Source of the DNA: Rhodospirillaceae bacterium
Lineage (GTDB): Bacteria > Pseudomonadota > Alphaproteobacteria > GCA-2731375
NCBI GenBank assembly: GCA_018660265.1
Contig: JABJKS010000063.1
Coordinates: 1-44,268 of the forward strand
DNA: 44,268 nucleotides
Direction of reading: 5' to 3'
Part shown: positions 8,831 through 17,710 of the stretch, in pieces
Numbering within the stretch: the first letter of the stretch is position 1
Layout: each line of letters begins with the position of its first letter
Translations under genes and position numbers: made by a program
The notes under the pieces: model-generated
Seen by the model: the letters and a program-made list of their open reading frames with translations, nothing else
Told to the model about the DNA's origin: nothing
Databases searched by the model: none

Positions 8831-9664
8831 ATGACAGCTTTTACCCCTGAACGCATGAACAGTTATTGCGAGGCCGAAGACTTATGTCCCGATGCAAGGA
8901 CGGCGGAGTTGGCAAGTTTCCAAAAATTTCTCCATGACGGGGCCGGCAAGGTGGTGCTGGAACTGGGCAGCGGCAATGGCACCTTGACCAAATGCCTCAC
9001 GGACATGGGCTGGACCGTGGACACGGTCGATATCGCATTTCAGGCCCCACCAGGCGCGCGCCGCCACTACAATGCCGATATCGCCAATGGTTTGGGTTTT
9101 TTGCCAAAGGACGCCGCCTATGATGCTGTCGCCTCTCTGGCGGTGCTGCATCATGTGGCCTCTGACCCGAAGCGGCTGCCCACGCCCCTGGCCGACGACA
9201 TGGCCGCTGTGACAAAGCCAGGTGCCATGGTGATCCTGCAGGATGTGCCGGGCGATGCGGCCCTGCCACAAATGCCAAATAGCCCCGACGGAGCGGCCGG
9301 AGCGACCGGAGCGGACGGCGTGTACGGTGCCGCAACCACCACCCGCATATTTGCCGAATTGGTGGATCCGCACAGTACGCCAACCCACAACGGCATCTAT
9401 CTGCAAATGCCGGCTATCAGCAGCCAGCTAACGCAAAGCACCGGGCCGGAATTTGAACCAGTGGCTTGTTTTCACCATGCCTGTGACTGGCGCTTTCCGA
9501 ACCGGGATACGGCCATCCAATACGTTCAGTCACTGTTCAACCTGGACCTGGACCGAAACAGGATCGAGGCAGTTATCGAACCTGTCCTAAAGACTGTCGG
9601 TGCCCAGGGTGGCCAGATACATCTGCCCTGGGCCCTGGATTGTCTCGTCCTTCGACGCACCTGA
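8831..9664 (+). CDS. Class I SAM-dependent methyltransferase
   Basis: The protein has the SAM-binding glycine loop VLELGSGNGTLT at about residues 42-53, an acidic residue after strand 2 (VDTVDIA), and AVASLAVLHHV after strand 4. The PGAMVILQDVPG stretch fits strand 5. It resembles methyltransferase type 11/12 proteins that act on small molecules. The middle of the protein has a low-complexity GAAGATGADG segment. It has 277 residues, GAGG upstream of the ATG and its own promoter. The following Sel1 gene is about 105 bp away. The substrate is unknown. Confidence 0.85.
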   Translation: MTAFTPERMNSYCEAEDLCPDARTAELASFQKFLHDGAGKVVLELGSGNGTLTKCLTDMGWTVDTVDIAFQAPPGARRHYNADIANGLGFLPKDAAYDAVASLAVLHHVASDPKRLPTPLADDMAAVTKPGAMVILQDVPGDAALPQMPNSPDGAAGATGADGVYGAATTTRIFAELVDPHSTPTHNGIYLQMPAISSQLTQSTGPEFEPVACFHHACDWRFPNRDTAIQYVQSLFNLDLDRNRIEAVIEPVLKTVGAQGGQIHLPWALDCLVLRRT

Positions 9665-9769
9665 TCCCCGAGCGCTCCAGACCACGTTCAATTATCGTTA
9701 TTGCCTTGCCTTGCCACGGCTCTCGGGGCAGATTCGACCATATGTCGTAGACGAAGTTGGAGACGGCGC

Positions 9770-10306
9770 GTGGATCAATTCGGACTTGCCAAGCGGGCGC
9801 TTGTTGGCGGTAAGCATGCCACCGCATTGCGCCTGCTAACGCCCCTGGCCGAAGAGGGCCACGCCCCGGCGCAAACCAGACTTGGCGAATTATACCGCCA
9901 TGGCCAAGGTGTCGCCCGGGACCACGATGAGGCGCTGTCGTGGTTCCGCAAGGCGGCGGACCAAGGTGATGCCGATGCCCAAGGTATTCTGGGCGATATG
10001 TTCTATAGCGGCGAAGGCGTCCCCCGGGACGATGGCAAGGCGGCGCGGTGGTATCATCAGGCCGCCGATCAATCCCTGCTCGATGCCCAATTTAACCTGT
10101 CCGTCATGTATCATAACGGCCAGGGGGTGACCCAGGACAACATACAGGCGCACATGTGGGCCAATATTGCAGGCGTTCGGGGTCACAAGAAGGCGCGAGA
10201 AATCCGCGATGTCTTGGCCAAGCAAATGACCCTGGCGCAAATTGCTGAGGCCCAAAAAATGGCCCAAACATGGATGGCCAGTCATAGTGATCCTGTGGAA
10301 GAATGA
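9770..10306 (+). CDS. Sel1-like repeat (tetratricopeptide type) protein
   Basis: Sel1 repeats are helical hairpins that mediate protein contacts. At least three are visible: the motif A...LGELYRHGQGVARDHDEALSWFRKAADQG, then ILGDMFYSGEGVPRDDGKAARWYHQAADQ, then NLSVMYHNGQGVTQDNIQAHMWANIAG. The C-terminal helix (MTLAQIAEAQKMAQTW) is usual in these proteins. I start at GTG 9770, which has GGAGA 6 bp upstream; the frame is open up to a TTG at 9701. Neither start gives a signal peptide, although most relatives I know are exported, so the gene may have lost its 5' end. It is convergent with the next gene, with adjoining ends. Confidence 0.85.
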   Translation: MDQFGLAKRALVGGKHATALRLLTPLAEEGHAPAQTRLGELYRHGQGVARDHDEALSWFRKAADQGDADAQGILGDMFYSGEGVPRDDGKAARWYHQAADQSLLDAQFNLSVMYHNGQGVTQDNIQAHMWANIAGVRGHKKAREIRDVLAKQMTLAQIAEAQKMAQTWMASHSDPVEE

Positions 10307-11536
10307 TTAACCCAAAGCGAGCCGGACCCGTTCAGCGACGTAGCGGGCATCTTCCCCCACGCCATAGATGATGCCTGACTTGCGGGTATGCAGGTAATTC
10401 AAGCCCAGAAAGTAAAGGCCCGGCACCGCCGTTTCGCCGCGTGCGGTAACCGGATAACCGAAGCCATCAAAGACATCCGCCTTGATCCAGGCATAGTCAA
10501 AGCGAAAGCCCGTGGCCCAAATGACCGATGAAACGCCTTCATGGGCCAGGTTCAGGTGGAGGGGCTCTTCATACAGTTCCATGCTGGCTACGGCGGCATG
10601 TTCCATCTCGCCGTCATCCAATGGTGCCGTCAGACCGTTCTGCGCGATATAGTCGTCCACATCGCGACAAAAGTTCGTCGCGAACAGATCGGCGTTACGG
10701 ATATTTTCCTGTAAATCCTGTTTCAGGCCTAGAACCGATCCATCAACCCTCTCAACCCGCCCGACAAGACGAACGCCCTCGGAATGGAAATTCTGCAAGC
10801 TTTGAGTATGGCCACCGTCCCGCCCGGTCATAAGCGGCTCCCCGCCGAAGCGTTTACGCGGATCATCAAGGGCGGCGGCCGGACGATCGAGAAAGCCAAG
10901 GCGATTTTGCCAATCGATGGCATCCCGGTCCCGATAACGCCGGGGCACACGACCGGCGTGGCTGACACTCAAAATGACCTCCCGTCCGGCAATCCGCAGA
11001 TCCTCCACGATTTGCCCGCCCGACTGGGCTGAACCGACAACAAGCACACCACCTGGCGGTAATTGCTTGGGCGAACGATAGTCCGCTGCATCAAGCGACA
11101 AAACGCCGGCCTCCAGCCCAGCCGCGCATGGCGGCCGGTAGGGCGTCTGGTAGTTGGAGGTCGCAACAATCACGGCCCGGCACTTGATAGGGCCGTCCGT
11201 GGTCGAGATTTCCCAACCCCCATCGATAGGGGCCATCCCCGTCGCCGCCACAGGGCAACGCAGCGGCACATCGAAGTTCCTGGCGTAACGCACAAGGAAA
11301 TCAACAAAATCTCCGCCCTTCATAAAGCCATCCGGAGCCGCACCGTCGTAGGCCTGTCCCGGCAGACGAACGGTCCAATTCGGCGTCACCAGGCAAAAGC
11401 TGTCCCAACGTTGATGTCGCCAGCTTGCACCGATCTCCCGTTGCTCCAATACGATGTGATCAATGCCCTTTTGCGCCAGACAGACGCTGGCCGAAAGGCC
11501 CGCTTGTCCGCCGCCAATGACCACAACATCAGGCAT
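10307..11536 (-). CDS. Flavin-dependent monooxygenase-like NAD(P)/FAD oxidoreductase
   Basis: The protein is a two-dinucleotide-domain flavoprotein of 409 residues. The FAD motif VVIGGGQAGLSAS begins at residue 4. A second nucleotide motif VLVVGSAQSGGQIVEDL stands near residue 165; the glycine pattern GSAQSG fits NADPH binding. The segment VIWATGFRFDY near residue 340 is the ATG motif of flavin monooxygenases. VPGLYFLGLNYLHTRKSG at the end closes the FAD domain. Family members hydroxylate or S/N-oxygenate small molecules. It lies 3 bp after the DinB-like gene on the same strand. The substrate cannot be assigned. Confidence 0.87.
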   Translation of the reverse strand: MPDVVVIGGGQAGLSASVCLAQKGIDHIVLEQREIGASWRHQRWDSFCLVTPNWTVRLPGQAYDGAAPDGFMKGGDFVDFLVRYARNFDVPLRCPVAATGMAPIDGGWEISTTDGPIKCRAVIVATSNYQTPYRPPCAAGLEAGVLSLDAADYRSPKQLPPGGVLVVGSAQSGGQIVEDLRIAGREVILSVSHAGRVPRRYRDRDAIDWQNRLGFLDRPAAALDDPRKRFGGEPLMTGRDGGHTQSLQNFHSEGVRLVGRVERVDGSVLGLKQDLQENIRNADLFATNFCRDVDDYIAQNGLTAPLDDGEMEHAAVASMELYEEPLHLNLAHEGVSSVIWATGFRFDYAWIKADVFDGFGYPVTARGETAVPGLYFLGLNYLHTRKSGIIYGVGEDARYVAERVRLALG

Positions 11537-11539
11537 GCT

Positions 11540-12070
11540 TTAGGCGTCAGCCGGCGTCGTCACGAAAGCACCGTCCGTATCGACCCGGAATTCGATATAC
11601 CCGATGGGTGGCGGTGCCATGCCCGTCTGGCTGAGCATATTGTGCACCTGCCCCCGATGATGGGCCTGATGCTGGCAAAGATTGGTGAAGTAGATGTGTT
11701 TCGGAACCTCCCAACGATCAGGATTGTCCATCAAGGTCCAAAATCCGATCATTTCGTCCATTTTTTCAGGGTCGAGATCTTTGGTCAGCGCGATCCAGCG
11801 CCGGTCTTCCGCCACCTGATGGGCCGTGAGGCTTGCAAGGTCCTGATGCAGAAACTCATCCAACGTTTTGAAGCCGCTGTCCACGCCCTCAAGCCGTTCC
11901 CGATATAGAATATCCACCAGCAGAATATGGTTCAAAGTCTCCAGGATAGAGCGAAAGAAGGCCGCACGGTCCTCGGCCAACTGGGCCGGTGTCAATGTCG
12001 CGCAGGCCGCCGCCAAATGCCGATTGGCCCAGGCATTGTAATTCGCCAAGGTAGAGGGATGTGCAAGCAT
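11540..12070 (-). CDS. DinB family (DfsB-type four-helix bundle) protein
   Basis: DinB-like proteins are metal-binding four-helix bundles; some act as thiol-dependent transferases and many have no known role. The start ANYNAWANRHLAAAC and ETLNHILLVDILYRERL give the first metal-ligand His. CQHQAHHRGQVHNMLSQ at about residue 130 gives the other two in the family pattern HxxxHRGQ. The length of 176 residues is normal. It precedes the flavoprotein by 3 bp, so both form one transcript. No regulatory site is evident. Confidence 0.85.
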   Translation of the reverse strand: MLAHPSTLANYNAWANRHLAAACATLTPAQLAEDRAAFFRSILETLNHILLVDILYRERLEGVDSGFKTLDEFLHQDLASLTAHQVAEDRRWIALTKDLDPEKMDEMIGFWTLMDNPDRWEVPKHIYFTNLCQHQAHHRGQVHNMLSQTGMAPPPIGYIEFRVDTDGAFVTTPADA

Positions 12071-12167
12071 GAAATTATAGCACCTTTTGCCTGTTAAAAT
12101 GGACCACTGGCAATAGCCTAGTTTCGCGGTATCTCGGTGTCTAGCGTGACGCGGGTGCTTTACCGAA

Positions 12168-12479
12168 TTACGGCACTTCGCAGAACATTGAATAAAGCAC
12201 CGTCATCAGCGGTTCGACCCTGGTGCCTGACAAGCGGTAGAATTTTACCGTGCCCTCGCGGCGGCTTTGCACCAGGTCCTGGTCTTTCAGCCATGCCAGA
12301 TGCTGCGACAGATTGGCCTGGGTTATGCCCAGTTCCCGGCTAAGGTCACCGGCCGATTTTTCCGTGTCCATCAACTTGCACAACACCCGCAAGCGAACGC
12401 CGTTGGCGATCGATTTAAGGAATTCCGCAGCCCTTTCGGCGTTGGCTTCCATTTCATTTGGGTCAATTTCAAAATTCAT
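12168..12479 (-). CDS. ArsR family repressor of BigR/SqrR (persulfide-sensing) type
   Basis: A 103-residue winged-helix regulator with the recognition segment SAGDLSRELGITQANLSQHLAWLKDQDLV and the wing RREGTVKFYRLSG. Two Cys residues, in RVLCKLMD near residue 35 and in SMFCEVP near residue 100, match the positions of the redox pair in BigR and SqrR. Those proteins form a polysulfide bridge and leave DNA when sulfide or persulfide is present. The start LKSIANGVRLRVL is typical of ArsR proteins. It is divergent from the DUF2892 gene and the RND pump, which it probably represses together with itself. The sulfide link is an inference from the Cys positions and the DUF2892 neighbour. Confidence 0.85.
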   Translation of the reverse strand: MNFEIDPNEMEANAERAAEFLKSIANGVRLRVLCKLMDTEKSAGDLSRELGITQANLSQHLAWLKDQDLVQSRREGTVKFYRLSGTRVEPLMTVLYSMFCEVP

Positions 12480-12481
12480 AC

Positions 12482-12511
12482 TTGCAATTTAATGCAAATA
12501 GCAAATATATA
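12482..12511 (+). promoter_or_regulatory. Predicted promoter with overlapping ArsR operator
   Basis: A -35 box TTGCAA (12482-12487) and a -10 box TATATA (12506-12511) are 18 bp apart and face the DUF2892 gene. A perfect inverted repeat TTGCA-N6-TGCAA (12482-12497) covers the -35 box and also lies just before the regulator's ATG. A repressor bound here could control both directions. Confidence 0.4.
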
Positions 12512-12589
12512 CAAGATACAAATCGCCGATAGCGGAAAAATAGCGTTTCCAGCCATTGGCAAACCGAGATTGAAATGGAGGAGAATAAC

Positions 12590-12793
12590 ATGACATTGGA
12601 TAGAATGATTTTTGCGATCGCGGGCAGCTTTATTTTGTTGAGTTTGGCGCTTTCGCAGATTCACCATCCCTATTGGCTGTTCTTTACCGGCTTTGTCGGG
12701 TTAAATCTGCTACAGGCGAGTTTTACACGTTGGTGCTTGATGGCCACAATCTTAAAGAAGCTAGGTAGCCGGGCCGGCGCCGCGTTTGAGTAA
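12590..12793 (+). CDS. DUF2892 (YgaP-type) small inner-membrane protein
   Basis: A 67-residue protein with two membrane helices separated by a short loop (HHPYWLF). The start MTLDRMIFAIAGSFILLSLAL is the usual DUF2892 opening, and FTGFVGLNLLQASFTRWC gives the second helix with the family's conserved Cys. The same fold forms the membrane part of the rhodanese YgaP. Family genes often sit next to BigR-type regulators in sulfur-stress operons. I start at 12590, preceded by GGAGGA; the frame is open from 12575. It is probably the first gene of the transcript that includes the downstream RND genes. Confidence 0.88.
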   Translation: MTLDRMIFAIAGSFILLSLALSQIHHPYWLFFTGFVGLNLLQASFTRWCLMATILKKLGSRAGAAFE

Positions 12794-12874
12794 AAGTCGT
12801 CACGAGCGGGCCAGCGGCCCAACCGCCCAACCGCCCGGTCTGGGGCAGCAAACCGACGGAGCATTGTGTGAACC

Positions 12875-13885
12875 ATGCGTCTTTTCATTCCAACGGCCTT
12901 CTTTCGACGTCTGGCACTCGTCGTCGCGGCGTCTGCCGCCGTAGCACCGGCAGCTGCGCAGGACGAATATTATGTCAGCCCGCATACGATTGAAGATCAA
13001 AAATCGGTCTATGCCACTGTCCAGGCAATCGACACGACGACGGCGCGGGCCAGGATCGCCGGTACGATAGTTGACCTTGCCGTCGATGAAGGCAGCGCCG
13101 TTAAAGAAGGACAGGTCATTGCGCGGATCCTCGATGCAAAGCTGGCGCTTGGCTTGAAGGCGATTGATTCACGAATTCAAGCAATGCGCTCGCGGGCCAA
13201 GCTTGCCGACGTTGAACTTGAACGGACGCGCACGCTTCTCCGGAAAGGCACCGTTAGCCAAGCTCGACTCGACAAGGCGGAAACCGCCCGCAAGGTGCTG
13301 GGCCGCGATCTTTCGGCGATGCAGGCCGAACGCGCAGTGATAGCCCAGCGTCAGGTTGAAGGCCGGGTTCTGGCCCCCGCGGCTGGTCGGGTCCTCCGTG
13401 TCAATGTGACCAAGGGCAACGCTGTACAGGCGGGCGACACCATCGCCACCATTACGGCGAACGCCTTTGTCCTGCGCCTGCAACTGCCGGAACGGCACGC
13501 CCGTCTCATAAAACGAGGCGAGACGGTTCGCCTGGATCGCGCGCGTTCTGGGTCCGTGACCAAAGGTGTCGTACGCCAAGTCTATCCGGAAATTCGCCAT
13601 GGCCGCGTGGTTGCCGACGTAGATGTTCCTGGCCTGGGCCTGGGCAACTTTTTCGTCGGTGAACGCATCAAGGTCCAGATCTCAGCCGGCGCACGACAAG
13701 GATTTTTGGTGCCCGCGAAATATCTATTTCGCCGCTTCGGTCTGACGTTCGTCCGGTTGCAGGATGCCGGCGATATCGTGGTTCAGATCGGTGCGATGAC
13801 CGAAGGCGGGGTCGAAATTTTATCCGGTTTGCGTCCAGGCGACCGCCTGGTGATGCCGCCGCAGGAACGCAAGGAAAAACCATGA
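12875..13885 (+). CDS. RND efflux periplasmic adaptor (membrane fusion protein)
   Basis: The adaptor links the inner-membrane RND pump to an outer-membrane channel. The 336-residue protein has a signal peptide (cleavage near APAAA-Q). The first half of a biotinyl-lipoyl domain follows (ARIAGTIVDLAVDEGSAVKEGQVIARI), then an alpha-helical hairpin (about residues 85-155), the second lipoyl half (RVLAPAAGRVLRVNVTKGNAVQAGDTIATI) and a beta-barrel region. Its last codons overlap the start of the pump gene by 4 bp. No outer-membrane channel gene is in the window. Confidence 0.93.
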   Translation: MRLFIPTAFFRRLALVVAASAAVAPAAAQDEYYVSPHTIEDQKSVYATVQAIDTTTARARIAGTIVDLAVDEGSAVKEGQVIARILDAKLALGLKAIDSRIQAMRSRAKLADVELERTRTLLRKGTVSQARLDKAETARKVLGRDLSAMQAERAVIAQRQVEGRVLAPAAGRVLRVNVTKGNAVQAGDTIATITANAFVLRLQLPERHARLIKRGETVRLDRARSGSVTKGVVRQVYPEIRHGRVVADVDVPGLGLGNFFVGERIKVQISAGARQGFLVPAKYLFRRFGLTFVRLQDAGDIVVQIGAMTEGGVEILSGLRPGDRLVMPPQERKEKP

Positions 13886-16800
13886 GATTGGGTCTCTCCG
13901 GTGCCTTGACACGGGTCGCCATCAATTCTCCGCTGACACCGCTTTTCCTGTTGATCTCGTTGGCGCTGGGCAGCATGGCGCTTTATGCCCTGCCGCGGGA
14001 GGAAGAACCCCAGATCTCGGTTCCCATGGTCGATATCCTGATCGACGCAGACGGCCTAAGGGCGGACGATGTCGTCGAACTGGTGACGGAACCACTTGAG
14101 GACATCATCAAAAGCATCGACAGCGTTGAACATGTCTATTCGCTGAGCGAGGACGACCGCGTCATCGTGACCGCCCGCTTTCTCGTCGGCACGGACGAGG
14201 ACCGCGCTACATTTCGGGTGCATGAAGAAATCCGTGCCAACCTGATGCGCCTGCCAACCGGCATACCGGAGCCGATCATCATTGGCCGGGGCATCAACGA
14301 TGTGCCGATCCTGACCCTTACCCTGACCCCCAAGGCCAACGCCGGCGAGCGTTGGAGCGGCAATAGCCTGAACGGAATTGCCGAGGAACTGCTGCATGAA
14401 ATCGGCAAAGTGGCCGATGTTGGCCTAACTTCGCTGGTCGGCGGACAGCCTGATCAGATCCGGGTCGAACCTGACCCTGAGCGATTGTCCCTGTACGGCG
14501 TGACGCTGATACAGCTGGTTGAAAAGGTCCGTAACGCCAATCGATCCTTTTCAGTTGGCGCATTGCTTGATGGCAACCGCTCCCTCCCGGTGGTGGCCGG
14601 ACAGACCCTTTCGGGTGTACCCGATATAGGCCTGCTTTTGCTGACCACCCGCGATGGCCGACCGGTTTATGTCAGGGATGTCGCCGACGTCGTGGTTGGT
14701 GCCCGGCCCGGCGCAAACCGGGCCTGGCATTTGACCCCGAACGGCGAAGGCGCGCTGGAACAGCGGCCCGCCGTCACCCTGGCCGTGGCCAAGCGCAAGG
14801 GTGCCAATGCGGTGCTGGTCGCCGAACAGGTGCTGGAGCGGCTGGAACGGATCAAGGGCCGTCTGGTGCCCGCCAATATTGATATCATTACGACCCGGAA
14901 TTACGGAGAAACCGCGGGCGAAAAGGCCGACGAACTGCTTTTTCACCTGCTTGGCGCGACCGTAACGATCGTCCTGGTCATTGCCGTCTTCATCGGCTGG
15001 CGCGAGGGCATTGTGGTCCTGGTGGTCATCCCCACCACCATCCTGTTGACCTTTTTCACGGCGTGGCTGCTGGGCTACACGATCAACCGGGTTAGCCTGT
15101 TTGCGCTGATCTTCTCCATCGGCATCCTGGTCGATGATGCAATTGTGGTGGTTGAGAACATCGTCCGCCATTGGCGCATGAACGACGGGCGCAGCCCGGC
15201 CCAGGCAGCCATTGAGGCGGTCGCCGAAGTTGGCAACCCGACGATCATCGCCACTTTGACCATCATTGCGGCGTTACTGCCGATGATGTTCGTGTCCGGC
15301 CTGATGGGCCCCTATATGAGCCCTATACCGGCCAATGCGTCGGCGGCCATGGTGTTTTCATTCCTGGTCGCGGTGTTGCTGACGCCATGGCTGTTGCTGC
15401 GCCTACGAGGCGGCCAGGGGGGCGGCCAGGGGGGCGGCCAGGGGGGCGGCCAGAAAAATTCCGGCGGCGATACACCGCAGGGGGATGACGGCGGAGCCAT
15501 GGGCCGCGCCTATCGCCGCCTTGCCACGCCGTTATTGGCCCATCGGTCCCGTGCCTGGGGGCTTCTTGCTGCCGTGGGTGCGGCCACGGTTGCCGTCTGC
15601 ATCCTGTTCGCGACACGTGACGTTACGGTTAAGCTGCTGCCATTCGATAACAAATCCGAAGTGCAGGTGGTGGTTGACCTGCCCGAGGGCTCTACCCTGG
15701 AAGCCACCGAACGGTTGCTGCGCGCGGCAGCTGAAGCTTTGCGCGGGCTGCCCGAACTGGCCCACATCCAGCTGTATGCCGGCACCGCCGCACCATTCAA
15801 CTTCAATGGTTTGGTGCGGCACTATGATATTCGTCGCAAGCCTTGGCAGGGTGATTTGCAGGTCAACCTGAAGGCCAAATCCGAACGCGACCGGCAGAGC
15901 CATGGAATCGCCCTGGATATTCGCCGGCGCATCGCCAGCCTGCCGGCTCCCATGGGTACCGCAATCAAGGTCGTCGAGGTACCAGCCGGCCCGCCGGTGA
16001 TCGCCACCCTGCAGGCCGAAATTTACGGCCCCGATCACGTCAGCCGGCGGCAGGCCGCTGCAAAGATTAGAAAAGCCTTTGAAAAAGTCGATTTCATTGT
16101 TGATATCGATGACACCATGGGCCTGCCGCCAGAGCGGCTGCGCTTTGAAATCGACCAGGAAAATCTGGAATTCCACGGCGTCCAGGAACGCGATCTTTTC
16201 GATACCATCAAGGTTTTGTTGAACGGCGAACGGATAGGTTATTCGCATCGTGGGGCCGGGACCAACCCGGTTGAGATTGTCATCCGCCTGCCCAAATCGG
16301 GCCTGACGCCCGGCGAACGTCTGCTGTCCACGCCCGTCGCCGCGCCGGGCGAGGCCGCCGACAGTGGTGCCATCGTTGAAATCGGCGATGTGGTCCGGTT
16401 GCGGCGGGAAAAAAGTTCTCATGCCGTGTTCCGCCACAATGGCCGTTTCGCCGAGATGGTCACCGCTGAGTTGGCCGGTCGCTTCGAGGCACCGGTCTAT
16501 GGCATGCTGGCGGTCAATGACGAATTGGCTGCGATGACGTGGCCGGACGGCATGGTGCCGAAAATCGCCTATCACGGCCAACCCGACGACGAAACCGGCA
16601 TCACCATGCTGTGGGATGGCGAATGGGAAGTTACCTACGTTACCTTCCGCGACATGGGCCTGGCCTTCTTCTTCGCCATGCTGGGCATTTACATTCTGAT
16701 TGTCGGCCAATTTGGCAGTTTCAAATTACCACTTGTCATCATGACACCCATCCCGCTCACCCTGATCGGCATTGTGCTGGGCCATTGGGCTTTCGGCGCG

Positions 16801-17139
16801 CCCTTTACCGCAACCTCGATGATCGGCTTCATCGCGCTGGCCGGGATCATGATCCGAAATTCGATCCTGCTGGTCGATTTCATTCGCAGCCGACAGGTTG
16901 AAGGTGCCAGCCTGCGCGCAGCGCTGCTGGATGCCGGCGCGATCCGCTTCCGCCCGATCTTTTTGACTGCGGTAACGGCGATGATCGGTGCCGCCTTCAT
17001 ACTTACCGATCCGATTTTCCAGGGCCTGGCAATATCAATGGTATTCGGCCTGGCGTCATCAACAGCGCTGACATTGTTGGTCATTCCGGCGATCTATGTC
17101 TGTTTTCGCGACGACGGCAAGGCGACGGAGGCCGCTTAA
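13882..17139 (+). CDS. RND efflux permease (AcrB/HAE-type)
   Basis: An inner-membrane proton-driven drug or metabolite pump of 1085 residues, typical for AcrB-like proteins. It has a first helix near residue 20, two large periplasmic loops and two groups of membrane helices. The proton-relay motif ILVDDAIVVVENIVRH lies at about residues 414-429, followed by a GNPTIIATLTIIAALLPM helix. The second half ends with GIMIRNSILLVDFIRSR. Between the halves, near residues 510-525, there is a Gly-Gln repeat (LRGGQGGGQGGGQ) coded by a 12-bp tandem repeat. It overlaps the adaptor by 4 bp. Its substrate may relate to the ArsR/BigR-like regulator, but this is inference. The island junction begins 66 bp after its stop. 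Confidence 0.94.
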   Translation: MRLGLSGALTRVAINSPLTPLFLLISLALGSMALYALPREEEPQISVPMVDILIDADGLRADDVVELVTEPLEDIIKSIDSVEHVYSLSEDDRVIVTARFLVGTDEDRATFRVHEEIRANLMRLPTGIPEPIIIGRGINDVPILTLTLTPKANAGERWSGNSLNGIAEELLHEIGKVADVGLTSLVGGQPDQIRVEPDPERLSLYGVTLIQLVEKVRNANRSFSVGALLDGNRSLPVVAGQTLSGVPDIGLLLLTTRDGRPVYVRDVADVVVGARPGANRAWHLTPNGEGALEQRPAVTLAVAKRKGANAVLVAEQVLERLERIKGRLVPANIDIITTRNYGETAGEKADELLFHLLGATVTIVLVIAVFIGWREGIVVLVVIPTTILLTFFTAWLLGYTINRVSLFALIFSIGILVDDAIVVVENIVRHWRMNDGRSPAQAAIEAVAEVGNPTIIATLTIIAALLPMMFVSGLMGPYMSPIPANASAAMVFSFLVAVLLTPWLLLRLRGGQGGGQGGGQGGGQKNSGGDTPQGDDGGAMGRAYRRLATPLLAHRSRAWGLLAAVGAATVAVCILFATRDVTVKLLPFDNKSEVQVVVDLPEGSTLEATERLLRAAAEALRGLPELAHIQLYAGTAAPFNFNGLVRHYDIRRKPWQGDLQVNLKAKSERDRQSHGIALDIRRRIASLPAPMGTAIKVVEVPAGPPVIATLQAEIYGPDHVSRRQAAAKIRKAFEKVDFIVDIDDTMGLPPERLRFEIDQENLEFHGVQERDLFDTIKVLLNGERIGYSHRGAGTNPVEIVIRLPKSGLTPGERLLSTPVAAPGEAADSGAIVEIGDVVRLRREKSSHAVFRHNGRFAEMVTAELAGRFEAPVYGMLAVNDELAAMTWPDGMVPKIAYHGQPDDETGITMLWDGEWEVTYVTFRDMGLAFFFAMLGIYILIVGQFGSFKLPLVIMTPIPLTLIGIVLGHWAFGAPFTATSMIGFIALAGIMIRNSILLVDFIRSRQVEGASLRAALLDAGAIRFRPIFLTAVTAMIGAAFILTDPIFQGLAISMVFGLASSTALTLLVIPAIYVCFRDDGKATEAA
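15409..15453 (+). repeat. 12-bp tandem repeat coding for a Gly-Gln linker in the RND permease
   Basis: The unit GGCGGCCAGGGG occurs 3.75 times without a mismatch. It keeps the reading frame and codes GGQG repeats in the cytoplasmic linker between the two pump halves. Copy number could vary between strains without a frame change. Confidence 0.85.
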
Positions 17140-17205
17140 TACCTAGGTGCGGTAGATACGAATTTGCCGGCACTACCAGGGTGGGATTGCAGCGTCTCGG
17201 CCAAA

Positions 17206-17312
17206 GAAAAAGGGGTCAGCCTTGTTCAGGCTAACCCCTCATCTACTCACCGGAGTGAAACTTTGGTGGAGCCAGGCGGAATCGAACCGCCGACCTCTTG
17301 AATGCCATTCAA
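17206..17312. repeat. Left copy of 107-bp direct repeat (probable attL), with tRNA-Ala 3' fragment
   Basis: Identical to 24569-24675 except for one base (C at 17217, A at 24580). It holds the 3' part of tRNA-Ala on the minus strand from the anticodon arm to CCA (17264-17312), a 24-bp spacer and the tRNA terminator (17207-17239). The match ends inside the anticodon stem. The fragment has no D arm or 5' acceptor strand and cannot form a tRNA. Confidence 0.9.
17207..17239 (-). terminator. tRNA-Ala intrinsic terminator, left (displaced) copy
   Basis: On the minus strand AGGGGTTAGCCT and AGGCTGACCCCT form a 12-bp stem with one G-U pair and a five-base loop, followed by five T residues. It is the counterpart of 24570-24602. 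Confidence 0.75.
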
Positions 17313-17334
17313 CGAATAACACCTGCGCCAACTA

Positions 17335-17710
17335 TTGTCACATGACGCGAAGCTACCGAAAACAGCCGATCACGACGACTTGTTCAAAGCTCGTCTCGAT
17401 CAGATCATCAACATGAAACACGAGCTCGTCGCCTTGGCTGACAAGATCGATTGGGCCTGGCTGGATGAGCAGATTGCGCCTTATTTTCCGATGAAGGACG
17501 CCCTGGCGAGCCGGTACGGTTCATGCTTGGCATGTTCATTCTGAAGCACACCTATGGCCTGTCCGACGAGCAGGTCTGGGACCGCTGGGTGCATGATCCC
17601 TATTTCCAATATTTTACCGGCGAGGAATTCTTCCAGCATGAACTACCCCATGAACGCTCCGGTATGAGTCACTGGCGCAATCGCATCGGCGAGACCCTGG
17701 ACATTCCTAC
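17335..17710 (+). mobile_element. IS5-type transposase remnant (5' part, frameshifted)
   Basis: Two frames together give the N-terminal part of an IS5 family transposase. The first frame (17335-17544) has FKARLDQIINMKHELVALADKIDWAWLDEQIAPYF. The second frame continues with PVRFMLGMFILKHTYGLSDEQVWDRW, then the family-typical YFQYFTGEEFFQHELPHERSGMSHWRNRIG. A frameshift lies near 17495-17520. Coding for the rest of the transposase, including the DDE catalytic core, is missing. Similarity stops near 17705, where CqsA-like sequence begins in the same frame. The remnant starts about 20 bp after the left repeat. I see no intact terminal inverted repeats. Confidence 0.8.

Noticed and set aside
15532-16710. 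392-codon minus-strand frame inside the RND pump
   Set aside because: It lies opposite clear permease sequence and shows only His/Gln/Asp-rich antisense composition.
17264-17312. tRNA gene at the left repeat
   Set aside because: Only the 3' part from the anticodon arm to CCA is present; the D arm and 5' acceptor strand are missing, so it cannot fold as a tRNA.
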